A stretch of DNA of 64,000 nt from positions 1-64,000 of the forward strand of contig NZ_BAZR01000026.1 of NCBI RefSeq assembly GCF_001315105.1, in the 5' to 3' direction. Below the pieces are notes generated by a model that saw nothing but the letters and a program-made list of their open reading frames with translations, was not told where the DNA came from and searched no databases. This document shows, one piece after another, positions 26,146 to 35,657 of the stretch. The first letter of the stretch is position 1. The number at the start of each line of letters is the position of its first letter. This DNA comes from Paenibacillus sp. JCM 10914 (lineage in GTDB: Bacteria > Bacillota > Bacilli > Paenibacillales > Paenibacillaceae). The translations under genes and the position numbers were made by a program.

Positions 26146-26889
26146 TTAATTATACGATTTCTCTTTTGGTACTGAATAGACTGTGACGTTTTCGTTCTCG
26201 GTGACGGTCGCCAATATCACATCGTGGATGTTTTTATGAATGGGTGCTATTTTTATTTTAAGCCAATCAAGATCTTTGCCAATTTCTTGAAGAAGGTTCA
26301 TATCAATTTTTCCATCTACGATGATCGGCCTTGAGATCGTAAACGGTTGGGTTGCTAATTTCATAACTGCCGGTGTAAGCGGTTGGTATTGGGTGTCCAT
26401 GAAAACGGATATGGTTCCGCCCGGTTCCCATACCGCAAGGGATACTTTTTGTATATCTTCTACTTTTTCTTTTCTAAGCTCAGAAAATAAAAAATCAATT
26501 GAGATTCTTGCCTTAGATAAGTTTTGAAATTGGATGAGTCCATTTTTAACCAGTGTAATTGGTGATGGATCCAGATATCGTTTGAAAAACGGCCACTTCA
26601 AACTCAACCACGTCGCTGTAACATATAACACAATTAAAACGATGGTTGTGATCATAGATCCCTTTAAACCCAATCTCTCATCCGAGAGCGGGTGAGCTAT
26701 AATATTGCCGAGGGTTAGAGCAATAATGAAATCGAGCAACCTTAAATGAGAAATGGAACGCTGTCCCATTAGTTTAGTTACAAGAAGTAAAAAAACAAAG
26801 CTGACGATAGCTCTCAGAATCCATTCAATGCTTGTCAACGATTCTTTACTTACGAAAAAATCCAATCCAGTCAGCCCTTTCCCCAACAT
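26146..26889 (-). CDS. DUF421 (YetF/YcaP family) membrane protein
   Basis: The 247-residue protein has three N-terminal helices (EWILRAIVSFVFLLLVTKLMG, LRLLDFIIALTLGNIIAHPL, MITTIVLIVLYVTATWLSL) followed by the cytosolic DUF421 domain with PSPITLVKNGLI, SKARISIDFLFSELR and VEDIQKVSLAVWEPGGTISVF. Members occur in Bacillus spores (YetF type) and elsewhere; the function is not established. The C-terminus carries an additional 70-residue tail. The start at 26889 lacks a clear ribosome binding site (GAGGGG is about 20 bases off), so it may begin a little further in. It has its own terminator. Confidence 0.85.
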   Translation of the reverse strand: MLGKGLTGLDFFVSKESLTSIEWILRAIVSFVFLLLVTKLMGQRSISHLRLLDFIIALTLGNIIAHPLSDERLGLKGSMITTIVLIVLYVTATWLSLKWPFFKRYLDPSPITLVKNGLIQFQNLSKARISIDFLFSELRKEKVEDIQKVSLAVWEPGGTISVFMDTQYQPLTPAVMKLATQPFTISRPIIVDGKIDMNLLQEIGKDLDWLKIKIAPIHKNIHDVILATVTENENVTVYSVPKEKSYN

Positions 26890-27263
26890 CCGAAGTATTA
26901 AATAAGTTCCCCTCTAATTCCATTCTCTATTCCTGTAAAACAACCATTTCCATCAGACTTTATCGACTTTGAAAACAATTTACAGTGGGCCAAGTTTTCT
27001 TCAATAATCGGGCACTTTAATGGATAAGCAATGCAATAAAAGCCTAATTTCTCAATTTTAATACTGAGAAATTAGGCTTTTTATATTGGTATTTTCGTGT
27101 CTAAAAAGAATATCTTTTTCTCCTGTTCCACTCCATCACATTAGCCAATACGACCTCAAATCCTCCGTCAGGAAACATATGTTTCAGGATAGGACCTTGT
27201 TTTGAACTACATTCTGATAAAAAGCGGACTCAAATTCCACTATCAGATGAATGATTATTGTGC
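26890..27263. other. Intergenic region with bidirectional terminator
   Basis: The main feature is the hairpin at 27037-27082. Between 27105 and 27200 the minus strand has a coding-like relic (PILKHMFPDGGFEVVLANVM then EWNRRKRYSF and stop) that is not recognised. Nothing else is supported. Confidence 0.45.
27037..27082. terminator. Perfect bidirectional terminator
   Basis: AAAAGCCTAATTTCTCA and its near-exact complement flank a short AT loop, with T runs on both strands. On the minus strand it can end the sugar operon that finishes at 27264, although it is about 180 bases off. Confidence 0.8.
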
Positions 27264-28346
27264 TTATTCCTGATCAAAATAAACGGTTTTTCCTGTATCC
27301 GCGGATATATACACCGCTTCTAATATTTGTGAAACAATCATAGCTTCCCTCGGTTTAACCAAGGGTTCGGTATCGTTCACGATACTGTGAATCCATTGTT
27401 TGGCTTCATACTCGAAATCGGTCATTTCTTCTCCCCTGAATCGTTCTCTTGCATTCGGATTCACATCGATTTTATTCAGGAACAAGCTCCCGTCTCGCTC
27501 GCCATTGATCCGCAGTTCATTTTTGGCAAAATCCGCGCCTCCCTTTGTTCCGCAAAGTAGGTTGCCGCCACCTTCCGCAATGTTAAGAGCCCAACTGGTT
27601 TCAATGATGACCGTAGCTCCATTTTTAAATTTCACATACCCGAACGCCGAATCTTCTACCTCGAATTCGTTTGGATCCCATGATCCCCATTCGTTCGCGG
27701 CATTTTCGGTATGCTTCAGTTTATGGAAGACACTACCGACGACACTCTCCGGTTCATAGTTATCCATAAGCCATAGGATCAGATCCAGGGAGTGGGTTCC
27801 AATATCGATCATAGGACCGCCGCCCTGTTTCTCTTTATCCAGAAACACGCCCCATGTAGGTACGCCTCTTCTTCGGGTAGCGACAGCTTTTGCCAAGTAG
27901 ATATCTCCAAGTTCTCCATCGGCGATCATCTTTTTTAACAGTTGGCTCTTGGCGTTGGAACGATTCTGGTACCCGACGGTGAGCTTCTTGCCTGTTCGCA
28001 AGTGGGCTTCGTACATCGCTTTGGCCTCCGCACCTGTGACAGCCATTGGTTTTTCGCACATGACATGTTTGCCACTTTCAAGAGCATCAATGGAAATCGT
28101 CGCGTGCGAGCTGTTCGGTGTTAGCACATGTACGACCTCAATATCTTCCATGGCAAGCAGATCCTTATAATTGGTAAACACCTTTGCGTCAGGCGTGCCG
28201 TATTTTTCCGCGGCTTCCTCGGCCCTTTCCGGCTTCAAGTCGCAGAAGGCCACCATCTGTACATTGTCGAGCTTGGATAAACACGGCATATGTTTGCCGC
28301 CCGCAATCATTCCACAACCGATGATTCCTACTTTTACGGTCCTCAT
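27264..28346 (-). CDS. Gfo/Idh/MocA family NAD(P)-dependent oxidoreductase
   Basis: This 360-residue dehydrogenase has the Rossmann nucleotide site KVGIIGCGMIAGGKH at its start, VHVLTPNSSHATI, the family motif EKPMAVT (with the EKP lysine), and the C-terminal alpha/beta domain with MIDIGTHSLDLILWLM, where Asp and His serve in catalysis. Such enzymes oxidise or reduce sugars, inositols and sugar acids. GGGGGAGGG precedes the ATG at 28346. It is the last gene of a minus-strand operon with a second paralogue, a PhyH dioxygenase and an Lpl-type ABC importer. The imported compound is probably a modified sugar or cyclitol. Confidence 0.92.
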   Translation of the reverse strand: MRTVKVGIIGCGMIAGGKHMPCLSKLDNVQMVAFCDLKPERAEEAAEKYGTPDAKVFTNYKDLLAMEDIEVVHVLTPNSSHATISIDALESGKHVMCEKPMAVTGAEAKAMYEAHLRTGKKLTVGYQNRSNAKSQLLKKMIADGELGDIYLAKAVATRRRGVPTWGVFLDKEKQGGGPMIDIGTHSLDLILWLMDNYEPESVVGSVFHKLKHTENAANEWGSWDPNEFEVEDSAFGYVKFKNGATVIIETSWALNIAEGGGNLLCGTKGGADFAKNELRINGERDGSLFLNKIDVNPNARERFRGEEMTDFEYEAKQWIHSIVNDTEPLVKPREAMIVSQILEAVYISADTGKTVYFDQE

Positions 28347-28364
28347 CGAATTCCCTCCCCCGCG

Positions 28365-29348
28365 TTATTTGAACTCTACTGTTCGGTTTTCCTTATGAGC
28401 GATGTATGCCGCTTCCAATAGCTCGGTCAATTTCGTCCCCTCTTCCAGTCCGAAAGGCATCGGCTTGTCATGAAGCAATGCATCTGCCCATTGGATGATC
28501 GGAAGCGGCTGCTCTTTAGGGAGTTGAGCAGGTGAGATCCATCCGGAGAAAGGGGAATCGAGTTTCTTCGAGATGACTTTAACGGTATCATCTGAGATCA
28601 TCAAGGTGCCCTCCGTTCCGTAAATCTCTAAGGCGGAAGGGGTTCTGTACGTAACCAGGCTTGTTTCGACCAGTGCGACCGCATTGTTGACGAACTCAAT
28701 AGAGCACTGCGCATTATCTTCGACGGCCCGATTGGTGAAATAATGAAACATGGAGGTGATTCTTTTGGGCTTACCGAGCAGCATACTTGCGATGTACATC
28801 GGATGACAGCCCAAATCCATCATGGCTCCGCCCCCTGTTTGCTTCTCATCATACCAGTATTCGGGGAGCCAATTATTCAAAGCACCGTCGTGTCCGTTAC
28901 GAATGCGCAAAAGTGTAACGTTTCCTAATACTTGGTCATCGATCAGTTGTTTAGCGAACAATTGATGCGGTCTTGTAAGAGCAGGAAATGAAATGCAGAA
29001 CTTGACGCCTGCTTTGCGTACCGCTGCAGAAATAAGGTCGCATTCTTCTACGGTAAGCGCCATGGCTTTCTCGGTAAAGATGTGTTTGCCGGCCTCAGCG
29101 GCAGCTACCATGACGTCTGCGTGCATGCTTGTAGGCGCATCAACCACGACGCCATCGATGTCTTCCCGTTGCAAAAGAGTGTCCAAATCCGCTTCAAAAT
29201 TCGTTCCCAATTGGGCAGCCCATTCGCTTCCGCGTTCAGGCTGTTCGTCCCAGACTGCCGTGAGTTTGACGTTACCGTGAGATTGTAACCTTCTCGCGTA
29301 ATCATCTGCATGCACATGCCACTTACTTAACATCGCAACGTTCAACAT
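28365..29348 (-). CDS. Second Gfo/Idh/MocA family oxidoreductase
   Basis: The 327-residue protein keeps the family layout (GVVVDAPTSMHADV, TEKAMALT in place of the usual EKP motif, MMDLGCHPMYIASMLLG) but the N-terminal nucleotide loop is altered: MLNVAMLSKWHVHADDYA lacks the GxGxxG glycines. The catalytic His of the DLGCH motif is kept. The altered loop and EKAMA motif suggest an unusual cofactor position or a role other than simple dehydrogenation. CGGAGGGG precedes the ATG at 29348; the gene ends 18 bases before the next dehydrogenase. It works in the same sugar locus. Confidence 0.85.
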   Translation of the reverse strand: MLNVAMLSKWHVHADDYARRLQSHGNVKLTAVWDEQPERGSEWAAQLGTNFEADLDTLLQREDIDGVVVDAPTSMHADVMVAAAEAGKHIFTEKAMALTVEECDLISAAVRKAGVKFCISFPALTRPHQLFAKQLIDDQVLGNVTLLRIRNGHDGALNNWLPEYWYDEKQTGGGAMMDLGCHPMYIASMLLGKPKRITSMFHYFTNRAVEDNAQCSIEFVNNAVALVETSLVTYRTPSALEIYGTEGTLMISDDTVKVISKKLDSPFSGWISPAQLPKEQPLPIIQWADALLHDKPMPFGLEEGTKLTELLEAAYIAHKENRTVEFK

Positions 29349-29388
29349 GTGTTTCCCCTCCGTAATCGTTTATATTTTTCACAAGATT

Positions 29389-30177
29389 TTAGTTTTCTTC
29401 AAAAGGAGGTGGCGTATAATTTGCTCCGAATGGCGCATCAGGTCTTGAAAAATCCCCCATTAAAGCTCTCCGCAGAGGCGTAGTTCTTTGCATAAAATCA
29501 ACATTGTTGCGGAAACGGTCCGAGGGATTTACCCACGGAGGGCTATAGATGTAATGCATGGTATAGCGGTCGTAATCCCAGTTGTGTTCGTGTGCCCGAT
29601 GCCATACTGCGTTGTGAAACACCAGGACTGATCCTGCAGGCGCGCATACCACATCGCTTATCGGCGTATCCGATTTTGCGTTCCGGATCGAATCCGGTAA
29701 AGGAACGAAACTGCGGTGACTGCCTGGAATGAACTCCATATTCCCCATGCCCGGTTCTTCTTGATCGGTCAATAAAAATGAAGCTCGGAGCTGTATAAGG
29801 GGAATGGGGTACCCCAGATTCTTAAAATCGAAGGCGCTTGATCCGTCTTGATGCCAGCCTCCCATACCTCCCCTTGCCGGCTGCTTCGTGTTCCACCCGG
29901 ACTGCATAATGAATCGATCGCCAAGTAAACCTCTTATCTTCGGTAAAACCGCCGGATGATCCATTAAGTTTTCAAGCGCGTGTTCAGACTCATACCCTCT
30001 GCCGACTTGACCCCAACCGACGGTACCTGCCGCTTCATGAAGTCGTGTTGACGCCTGCAAGCACTCATTGATCTCCTCTTTCAACAGCACATTTGGAATG
30101 ACGAAGTAACCCCACGATTCGAACATAAACTTATCGAGTTCAGTGAATTCGCCTGCTGAAACGATCGGGTTTAACAT
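29389..30177 (-). CDS. Phytanoyl-CoA dioxygenase (PhyH) family Fe(II)/2-oxoglutarate oxygenase
   Basis: The 262-residue protein has the facial triad of the double-stranded beta helix: HQD in GGWHQDGSSAFD (residues near 125) and the distal His in FHNAVWHRAHEHN, with an Arg (DYDRYTMHY) suited to bind 2-oxoglutarate. PhyH proteins hydroxylate or demethylate many small molecules, not only phytanoyl-CoA. GGGAGGGG lies 8 bases before the ATG at 30177; the frame is open seven codons further up. Position between a sugar-binding protein gene and two sugar dehydrogenases suggests oxidation of a methylated or otherwise protected sugar or cyclitol. Confidence 0.88.
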   Translation of the reverse strand: MLNPIVSAGEFTELDKFMFESWGYFVIPNVLLKEEINECLQASTRLHEAAGTVGWGQVGRGYESEHALENLMDHPAVLPKIRGLLGDRFIMQSGWNTKQPARGGMGGWHQDGSSAFDFKNLGYPIPLIQLRASFLLTDQEEPGMGNMEFIPGSHRSFVPLPDSIRNAKSDTPISDVVCAPAGSVLVFHNAVWHRAHEHNWDYDRYTMHYIYSPPWVNPSDRFRNNVDFMQRTTPLRRALMGDFSRPDAPFGANYTPPPFEEN

Positions 30178-30234
30178 GTGTCGTCCCCTCCCTTTCATAT
30201 TTAAAAGAAGACTGACCTAATGTTCATGAAACAT

Positions 30235-31926
30235 CTAGAATCCTACATCATCTCTTTCTGCAGCTTTTTGAGCCACGAACTCCGCCATTTCTTCCACGCC
30301 GGCAGCTCTAAATTTTTCTTGAACATTATGAAGCATAGTTAGCGCTTCTTCATCTGACGCCGCAAAAAAAGCTCTCTTAAATTCCTCATCGAAATTCAAA
30401 CTGCTGGTTTTATCTATATATTCCTGATATTTGGGCCACTCTCTTGCGAGATAGCTGGCGCTTACTTTGTCTATGATTTTGATAGGCATTTTTTCCGAGA
30501 AACGTTCCTCCAACTTTTGCCACTCCGTTTTTTGATCTTCGGGCGTAGGCCAAGTGACATCAGAGGAGAATGCCCCGATGAACCTGCCTGGAAGATAATT
30601 AAGCCCTGCATCTCGTTTCAGATCCGGGTTCTCATCGAATTGTTTTTTCACATCAGGAATCCATTGAGGTACCCCGTTTTCCATGGTGTAGTTCGTTCCT
30701 TCGATCCCGAAATACGCAAGCAATCGACCTTCCTCGCTGTTGACATAATCAATGTACCGCAATGCCGCATCCGGATCTTTGATGTTAGCGCTTAAGAAAA
30801 GGGCAGGGAAACCGGAACGGCCGGGTTTTTCTACTTGTGTTCGAATGTCTCCGCTCTTATTCTTCATGGGTCCGAGTAGTTCATATTGCATTTCCGGATT
30901 CGTCTTATAAAGCGTTTTTTGTAAATCAACTAACATTGGTTGGGCTCCGAATACGGCAAGCTTGCCCGTAGTCAGCTTTTCATTCGCTGTAGTACTCGTA
31001 TTGTTAAAGGCCTCAAGATCAAACAAACCTTCCGTTAATAACTTTCTCATGTATAACAATCTAGCTTCATGATCCTTAGATTGCGTCCAGTGGATCAGAT
31101 TTCCATCCACTTCACGGAAGTCCGAAATCGTGTAATCCGTCCACCCGGCAAGGAATTGGCCGTAATCCCATCCGTTCCACATGGTTCCGGCCGGGATGAC
31201 CGGCTTCCCGCCAATATCCTTGAAACCGCCATCTCTTATCTTGACCAATAGATCCACTAGTTCTTCTTGCGTATCAATATCCTCCGCTTTTACATTTAAA
31301 GCTTTCAGGATATCGCCCCTAGCAAAAAGGCCGTAATTCCAATTATGAATGCTCTCAGGGGTTCCGTCCGGGGTCTCCGTAGGAATGAGATAAGTCTTGC
31401 CTTCAAATTCGGGACTATTGAGATCGAACTCGGCAAAATCCTTCGCAATCCCGGTAGTCACCAGTCTTTTAATATTCGGGTATTTATCGAGATAAGGGGT
31501 CAAATCCAGAAGCTGTCCCTCCATGGCCGCCTTCTTGATGACCTGCCCTTCTCCTCCTGTAGTAGACCAGAAAGGTGCGTTAACAATATCCGGCACCGTA
31601 CCGGAAGCAAATATGGTGTTTAGTTTTTCTACTTCGCTTGTTGTGATGGATTCCAGGTTTAACGTTACCCCGGTTTTCTCCCTAATTTTTTGGGCTACGG
31701 GATTATTCTTCTGGTCCTGCGGAAAACCGGCTCCGCCACCATTCCAAGCACTAAGGAAAGTCAAGGTTACCGGCTTCATTTCTTCAGCACCTGACTCATT
31801 CGGACCTGTGCCAACCGTGCCAGTTCCCTCTTCTCCGCCAGTTCCCGTGCATGCCGTCATGGTGACTAAAAGCAGTAAAGCGATTAGTGTCACGCCAAGA
31901 ACACTCCTACGCCTGTTCTTCCTCAT
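30235..31926 (-). CDS. Extracellular solute-binding lipoprotein (LplA type)
   Basis: The 563-residue precursor has a basic N-terminus (MRKNRRR), a hydrophobic core and lipobox VTMTAC. The mature domain matches large family 1 solute-binding proteins of the LplA/YtcQ kind (VTLTFLSAWNGGG, EGQLLDLTPYLDKYPN, GTMWNGWDYG, RYIDYVNSEEGRLLAYFGIEG, PDVKKQFDENP). It delivers an oligosaccharide or modified sugar to the permease pair encoded upstream. The ATG at 31926 follows GGAAGGGGATTG. No ATPase gene is in the operon; Lpl-type systems usually share the MsmX ATPase. Confidence 0.9.
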   Translation of the reverse strand: MRKNRRRSVLGVTLIALLLLVTMTACTGTGGEEGTGTVGTGPNESGAEEMKPVTLTFLSAWNGGGAGFPQDQKNNPVAQKIREKTGVTLNLESITTSEVEKLNTIFASGTVPDIVNAPFWSTTGGEGQVIKKAAMEGQLLDLTPYLDKYPNIKRLVTTGIAKDFAEFDLNSPEFEGKTYLIPTETPDGTPESIHNWNYGLFARGDILKALNVKAEDIDTQEELVDLLVKIRDGGFKDIGGKPVIPAGTMWNGWDYGQFLAGWTDYTISDFREVDGNLIHWTQSKDHEARLLYMRKLLTEGLFDLEAFNNTSTTANEKLTTGKLAVFGAQPMLVDLQKTLYKTNPEMQYELLGPMKNKSGDIRTQVEKPGRSGFPALFLSANIKDPDAALRYIDYVNSEEGRLLAYFGIEGTNYTMENGVPQWIPDVKKQFDENPDLKRDAGLNYLPGRFIGAFSSDVTWPTPEDQKTEWQKLEERFSEKMPIKIIDKVSASYLAREWPKYQEYIDKTSSLNFDEEFKRAFFAASDEEALTMLHNVQEKFRAAGVEEMAEFVAQKAAERDDVGF

Positions 31927-31985
31927 ACTACAATCCCCTTCCACTGGAAGTTTTTTTATATAAAAGGCATAGCCCTTTATACCAA

Positions 31986-32905
31986 CTACTCCTTAAGAGA
32001 ACCTACCAGTACGCCTTTCACAAAATATTTCTGAAGAAATGGATACACACAGATGATCGGGGTCGTGATAATAATGACGAAAGTCATTCTCAAGGCTTCC
32101 GGCGTTACTCCTCGCAGCTCCATCTGAGTCTCGGTCATATTTTGAATTGCGGATCCGCTATTTCCCGACGACGACGTCATCGACTGGAAAGACGCTTCGC
32201 TGATCATCTTATTAAGAAACGTAGCGGCAGGCTGCAGTTTTTCATTCTGTATGAAAAACTGACCGGTAAACCAGTCATTCCACACACCCACCCCGACAAA
32301 CAAGGCAATGGTAGCAAGCACCGGCATCGATAGAGGGAGTATGATTCTTGCAAATACCGACAACTCGCTTGCCCCGTCGATTCGGGCCGATTCCGACAGA
32401 CCTTCAGGGATCCCGTCGAAGAAGGTTTTCATGATAATCGCATTGAAAAAACTATATAGGGACGGTAACACCAACACCCAAAACGTATCCAGGATGTGTA
32501 ATTGCCGGAACAGGATAAAAGTTGGAATAAGTCCTCCGCTGAACAGCGTGGTAAAGAAAAAGAAGAATACGATATATTTTCTTCCCGGCAAACCCTTCCG
32601 CGAAAGTGCGTAGCTAGTAAGGCCGTCAAAAATACGGAGCCAACCGTAACCACAAGGGTTCGGGTAATGGAAATATAAAACGAATTTAAGATCAAAGAGT
32701 TGCTAAACGCTTTCGCATAGTTTTCTAAAGTAAACACTCTAGGAAAAAAATAGATTCCACCCTTCATCGCATCGTAGCCGTCATTGAAGGAAAGGGCTAG
32801 AAAATAGATAAATGGATACAGTGCCGTAGCGCAGAATAGAAACAGCACCGAATAGTTAAGCGTCATATACATTTTATCTGCTACCGTCAGCCTTCTCGCA
32901 TCCAT
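31986..32905 (-). pseudogene. LplC-type sugar ABC permease, single frameshift
   Basis: The 5' frame (from ATG 32905, with GAGGAGG in front) gives membrane helices and ITRTLVVTVGSVFLTALLA, then breaks. The next frame continues as LPGRKYIVFFFFFTTLFSGGL and includes the permease loop EGLSESARIDGASELSVFAR ILPLSMPV and the family C-terminus YFVKGVLVGSLKE. The join is near 32610-32612: CTAGCTACGCA needs one more T to read LLAYALSRKGL. The restored protein has about 306 residues. It pairs with the LplB-type permease to import the ligand of the binding protein. Confidence 0.88.
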
Positions 32906-32941
32906 ACACACACCTCCTCGTCTTCAGTGCTAGCTTTTTTA

Positions 32942-33892
32942 TTACCATAACGATACGTCACTCACGCGTCTGGATATATTATTTACAGCAACAATGAGAA
33001 GCAGCGAGATCGCGGACTTGAATAAACCAATGGCCGTGGAATAGGCTAGTTGCCCCTGTTGGAGGCCTGTTTTTAAGACATAAGTGTCCAATATCTCCGA
33101 GACGCTTAATGTTGCTGGGGACTGCATCAACCAGATTTGGTCAAAACCCGCGTTCAGTATTCCGCTGAGGGAGAAAATAAGCAATATAGCGATCGTTGGA
33201 GTAAGACATGGTAGCGTGATCTTAAATAGTTTGCTCCATCGACCTGCCCCGTCCATATCCGCAGCTTCATACAAGTGCGGATCGATATTCGTTAACGCGG
33301 CTAAATAAATGATCGAACCCCAGCCTACACCTTTCCAGATGTCGGATATGAGGACCAATGGATAGAATAGTTCCGGCTTTCCCATAAAAAAGATCGGATC
33401 CAAACCCATTTGGTACCGAATGTCATTGATAAGCCCTACGTTTGGAGACAGGATTTTTTGAAGCAAAGTAACGACAACGACCCACGACACGAAGTGCGGC
33501 AGATAGGAAATCGTTTGAAACACTCTTTTGATTTTTTTGTGCATGACGGCATTGAGCATTAAGGCTAGGATCAATGGAGCTGGAAATCCGAAAATAAGTT
33601 TGAGGGCACTAATGGATAACGTATTTCGGAGTACATCGTAAAAACTGGAATCGTTTAAAAACTGTTCGAAATATTTAAAGCCCGCCCACGGACTCCCCAA
33701 TATCCCCAGATTGAATTTATAATCTTTGAACGCGATTATAATGCCGTACATCGGATAGTAAGCAAATACCAGAAACCAGATGATAGCAGGGAGTAGAAAT
33801 AAGTATATATGCCTGAAATACCATATTCTAGTTAATTTTTTATTCTTTTTTAATTTCTCAAATCCAGGAATAACAACACCTTTTGGTACCAC
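32942..33892 (-). CDS. LplB-type sugar ABC permease
   Basis: The 316-residue permease has six membrane helices, an N-terminal YLFLLPAIIWFLVFAYYPMYG, and the EAA loop for contact with the ATPase in PHLYEAADMDGAGRWSKLFKI TLPCL. LplB and LplC form the channel of CUT1-type carbohydrate importers. The GTG at 33892 has AGGAGG about 10 bases upstream. It is the first gene of the operon; a cre box and two ATATTCAATAT motifs lie 170-370 bases upstream. Confidence 0.9.
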   Translation of the reverse strand: MVPKGVVIPGFEKLKKNKKLTRIWYFRHIYLFLLPAIIWFLVFAYYPMYGIIIAFKDYKFNLGILGSPWAGFKYFEQFLNDSSFYDVLRNTLSISALKLIFGFPAPLILALMLNAVMHKKIKRVFQTISYLPHFVSWVVVVTLLQKILSPNVGLINDIRYQMGLDPIFFMGKPELFYPLVLISDIWKGVGWGSIIYLAALTNIDPHLYEAADMDGAGRWSKLFKITLPCLTPTIAILLIFSLSGILNAGFDQIWLMQSPATLSVSEILDTYVLKTGLQQGQLAYSTAIGLFKSAISLLLIVAVNNISRRVSDVSLW

Positions 33893-34062
33893 TCTCCTAA
33901 CACCTCCTACATCTTCGTCGTATCAGATTTCATAGAGCAGTCAATCTAAGGGACTTCGATTATGATGTTCTGGTGGTCAAGGTTCAGGAACAAATCCATA
34001 CCCGATAGCTTATGAATAGAGACAATTTTAAGGCATATCGTGACTGGCTCCCCCCTCCTTCT

Positions 34063-34078
34063 TTGCAAGCGGTTTCAA
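34063..34078. promoter_or_regulatory. Catabolite responsive element (cre)
   Basis: TTGCAAGCGGTTTCAA fits the CcpA consensus WTGNAARCGNWWWCAW at every position. It lies about 170 bases upstream of the LplB start and suggests carbon catabolite repression of the operon. Confidence 0.8.
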
Positions 34079-34093
34079 TTCTGTATTTTAAAT

Positions 34094-34104
34094 ATATTCA
34101 ATAT
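34094..34104. promoter_or_regulatory. Probable operator of the GntR-LacI regulator, site 1
   Basis: ATATTCAATAT is a perfect 5-1-5 inverted repeat. The same sequence recurs at 34254 and, with one change, at 35658 before the regulator gene itself. Confidence 0.55.
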
Positions 34105-34253
34105 GGTGTTGAAATAATTCCTTAATTTCCTCATTTGGATAAAAAGTAACCTTCAGATCGAAGAAAAGGTCTTTAAGGTTATAAATAATGGGTTTAGCGC
34201 CCCTTCTCCCGTCCTTCTTTTCGGGTGTTTTTATTCTTTAATAGCAATACATT

Positions 34254-34264
34254 ATATTCAATAT
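34254..34264. promoter_or_regulatory. Probable operator, site 2
   Basis: It is an exact second copy of ATATTCAATAT, 160 bases from site 1. Two distant sites would allow DNA looping by the regulator. Confidence 0.5.
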
Positions 34265-34361
34265 ATACTTATGAAATGGATTGAAGAACTCTGATGGATT
34301 TCTTTATTGATTTGGGGACTTATTATGGTGGGGAATTTCATGAGAAGAGAAAATTGAAGTT

Positions 34362-34441
34362 GACCTAATAGAAGAGTCCGGGCAGCCATCCCTTCCATTG
34401 TCAGGTTCGAATAGAAGGCGCGCCGGACTCGTTATTAGGTT
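34362..34441. repeat. 80-base inverted repeat between regulator and operon
   Basis: GACCTAATAGAAGAGTCCGG (34362-34381) pairs with CCGGACTCGTTATTAGGTT (34423-34441), and an inner hairpin (CCTTC with GAAGG) fills the loop. It lies 30 bases after the regulator's stop. It lacks a T tract, so it is either a weak terminator or the footprint of a small mobile element. Confidence 0.6.
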
Positions 34442-34472
34442 ACATATATATCAGGAGAAGCGGGTACTGGTA

Positions 34473-35633
34473 TCATGAAGTGGCTAAAACGTTTTTCCCC
34501 GTCGTCTCGCCAATTACTAATTCCGGCTCCACTAGGGTTTTAAAGTATTTTCCGTCTTGCCCGTCATCACTATTAATGACCTCAAGCAGCTTGTAAGCCG
34601 CGCGGTAGCCCATGTCTCGTTCAAACTGTTTAACATGTGTGAAAGTGCTGTATCCTTCAATTATTGAAGTCGGATCGTCAAAACTGATGATGGATATGTC
34701 CTCTGGCACCTTCAATCCGGCTTGACGCGCAATCTGATAGATTTTCACTCCAAGACTTCCGTTTAGCGTAATATAGGCCGTTGCCATTCGATTTTGGATA
34801 TAGCGGTACAGTGGATGTGTTTCAGCCTGCTCAAGACTCCCGATTTCAAAACCGGTTACGATGTGGGCAGGGTTAATGAGTGATCCCTTTTCCTTGAAGG
34901 CATTCATATACCCATCGATCCGCTCTTGAACGGTAACGGTTTGTATGGGCGAGTCGGAGCATATGGCGATTTCACGATGCCCCAGCTCCCACAGGTAATT
35001 TACAGCCATGTTAACGCCAAGCCTACCGTCCGATGCGATATAATGAGTTTCCACCCCTGGAAGGTAACGGTCGATGAGAACGAACGGAAATCCCGCAAAT
35101 TTCATGCTTAATATTTCCTCGTTGAATAATTCCTCGTCAACCGGGAAAATCAGTAACCCTTCAACTCCGATTTTGATACATGTCTGGATAGCCTCTTTTT
35201 CCTTATCAAGGCTGCCCTCAGATAAATAGATAACGCAGCGGTAATCGTTCTCATTTAGGGCTTGCTGAATACCTTGTATAAGTCTAATGGTAAAATAGTC
35301 ATAAATGCTGGGCATAATTAGACCGATCAACCGCGTCCGCATTTCTTCGCTAGTTTTATTGATCTGCTTTACGGCACTTTTAGGAGATGTCGTCGGAATT
35401 TCATATTCAGGATTGCTTACAAAAGTCCCCTTTCCAGGTACCCTCGTTATGATTCTTTCGTTTACCAAACCGGACAGGGCATTAACGACCGTAATCTTGC
35501 TTACTCCGAATCGCTCCATGAGTTCCTTTTCCGTAGGTATACGGTCTCCAACCTTCAATACTTGCGACGTTATCAAGTCGCGTATATACTCTTGAACCAT
35601 CTGATACAAAGGTATTCTTTCCATTGAGTTCAT
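34473..35633 (-). CDS. GntR-LacI chimeric transcriptional regulator (AraR type)
   Basis: The 386-residue protein has a GntR winged helix (LYQMVQEYIRDLITSQVLKVGDR IPTEKELMERFGVSKITVVNAL, residues about 10-65) and a LacI/PBP1-type sugar-binding domain (LIGLIMPSIYDYFTIRLIQG, VEGLLIFPVD, ISIISFDDPT, GETTGKN). AraR of Bacillus has this architecture and binds palindromic operators when sugar is absent. It is transcribed toward the sugar operon and most likely controls it. The ATG at 35633 has GGTGATTCGA in front, a modest site; another ATG is three codons on. Confidence 0.88.
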   Translation of the reverse strand: MNSMERIPLYQMVQEYIRDLITSQVLKVGDRIPTEKELMERFGVSKITVVNALSGLVNERIITRVPGKGTFVSNPEYEIPTTSPKSAVKQINKTSEEMRTRLIGLIMPSIYDYFTIRLIQGIQQALNENDYRCVIYLSEGSLDKEKEAIQTCIKIGVEGLLIFPVDEELFNEEILSMKFAGFPFVLIDRYLPGVETHYIASDGRLGVNMAVNYLWELGHREIAICSDSPIQTVTVQERIDGYMNAFKEKGSLINPAHIVTGFEIGSLEQAETHPLYRYIQNRMATAYITLNGSLGVKIYQIARQAGLKVPEDISIISFDDPTSIIEGYSTFTHVKQFERDMGYRAAYKLLEVINSDDGQDGKYFKTLVEPELVIGETTGKNVLATS

Positions 35634-35657
35634 TCGAATCACCACATTTCAATCAAT

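Larger units (their letters stand above)
33893..34472. other. Control region of the sugar operon
   Basis: It holds a perfect cre box (34063-34078), two 11-base operators (34094-34104 and 34254-34264) and an 80-base inverted repeat (34362-34441). No gene is supported. Confidence 0.6.

Noticed and set aside
27105..27200. A short minus-strand gene after the Gfo/Idh/MocA operon
   Set aside because: About 30 coding-like codons are seen without start or family; reported only as a possible relic in the intergenic entry.
31523..31963. Plus-strand frames of up to 148 codons inside the binding protein and permease genes
   Set aside because: They are antisense shadows of well-conserved genes and lack starts with ribosome binding sites.
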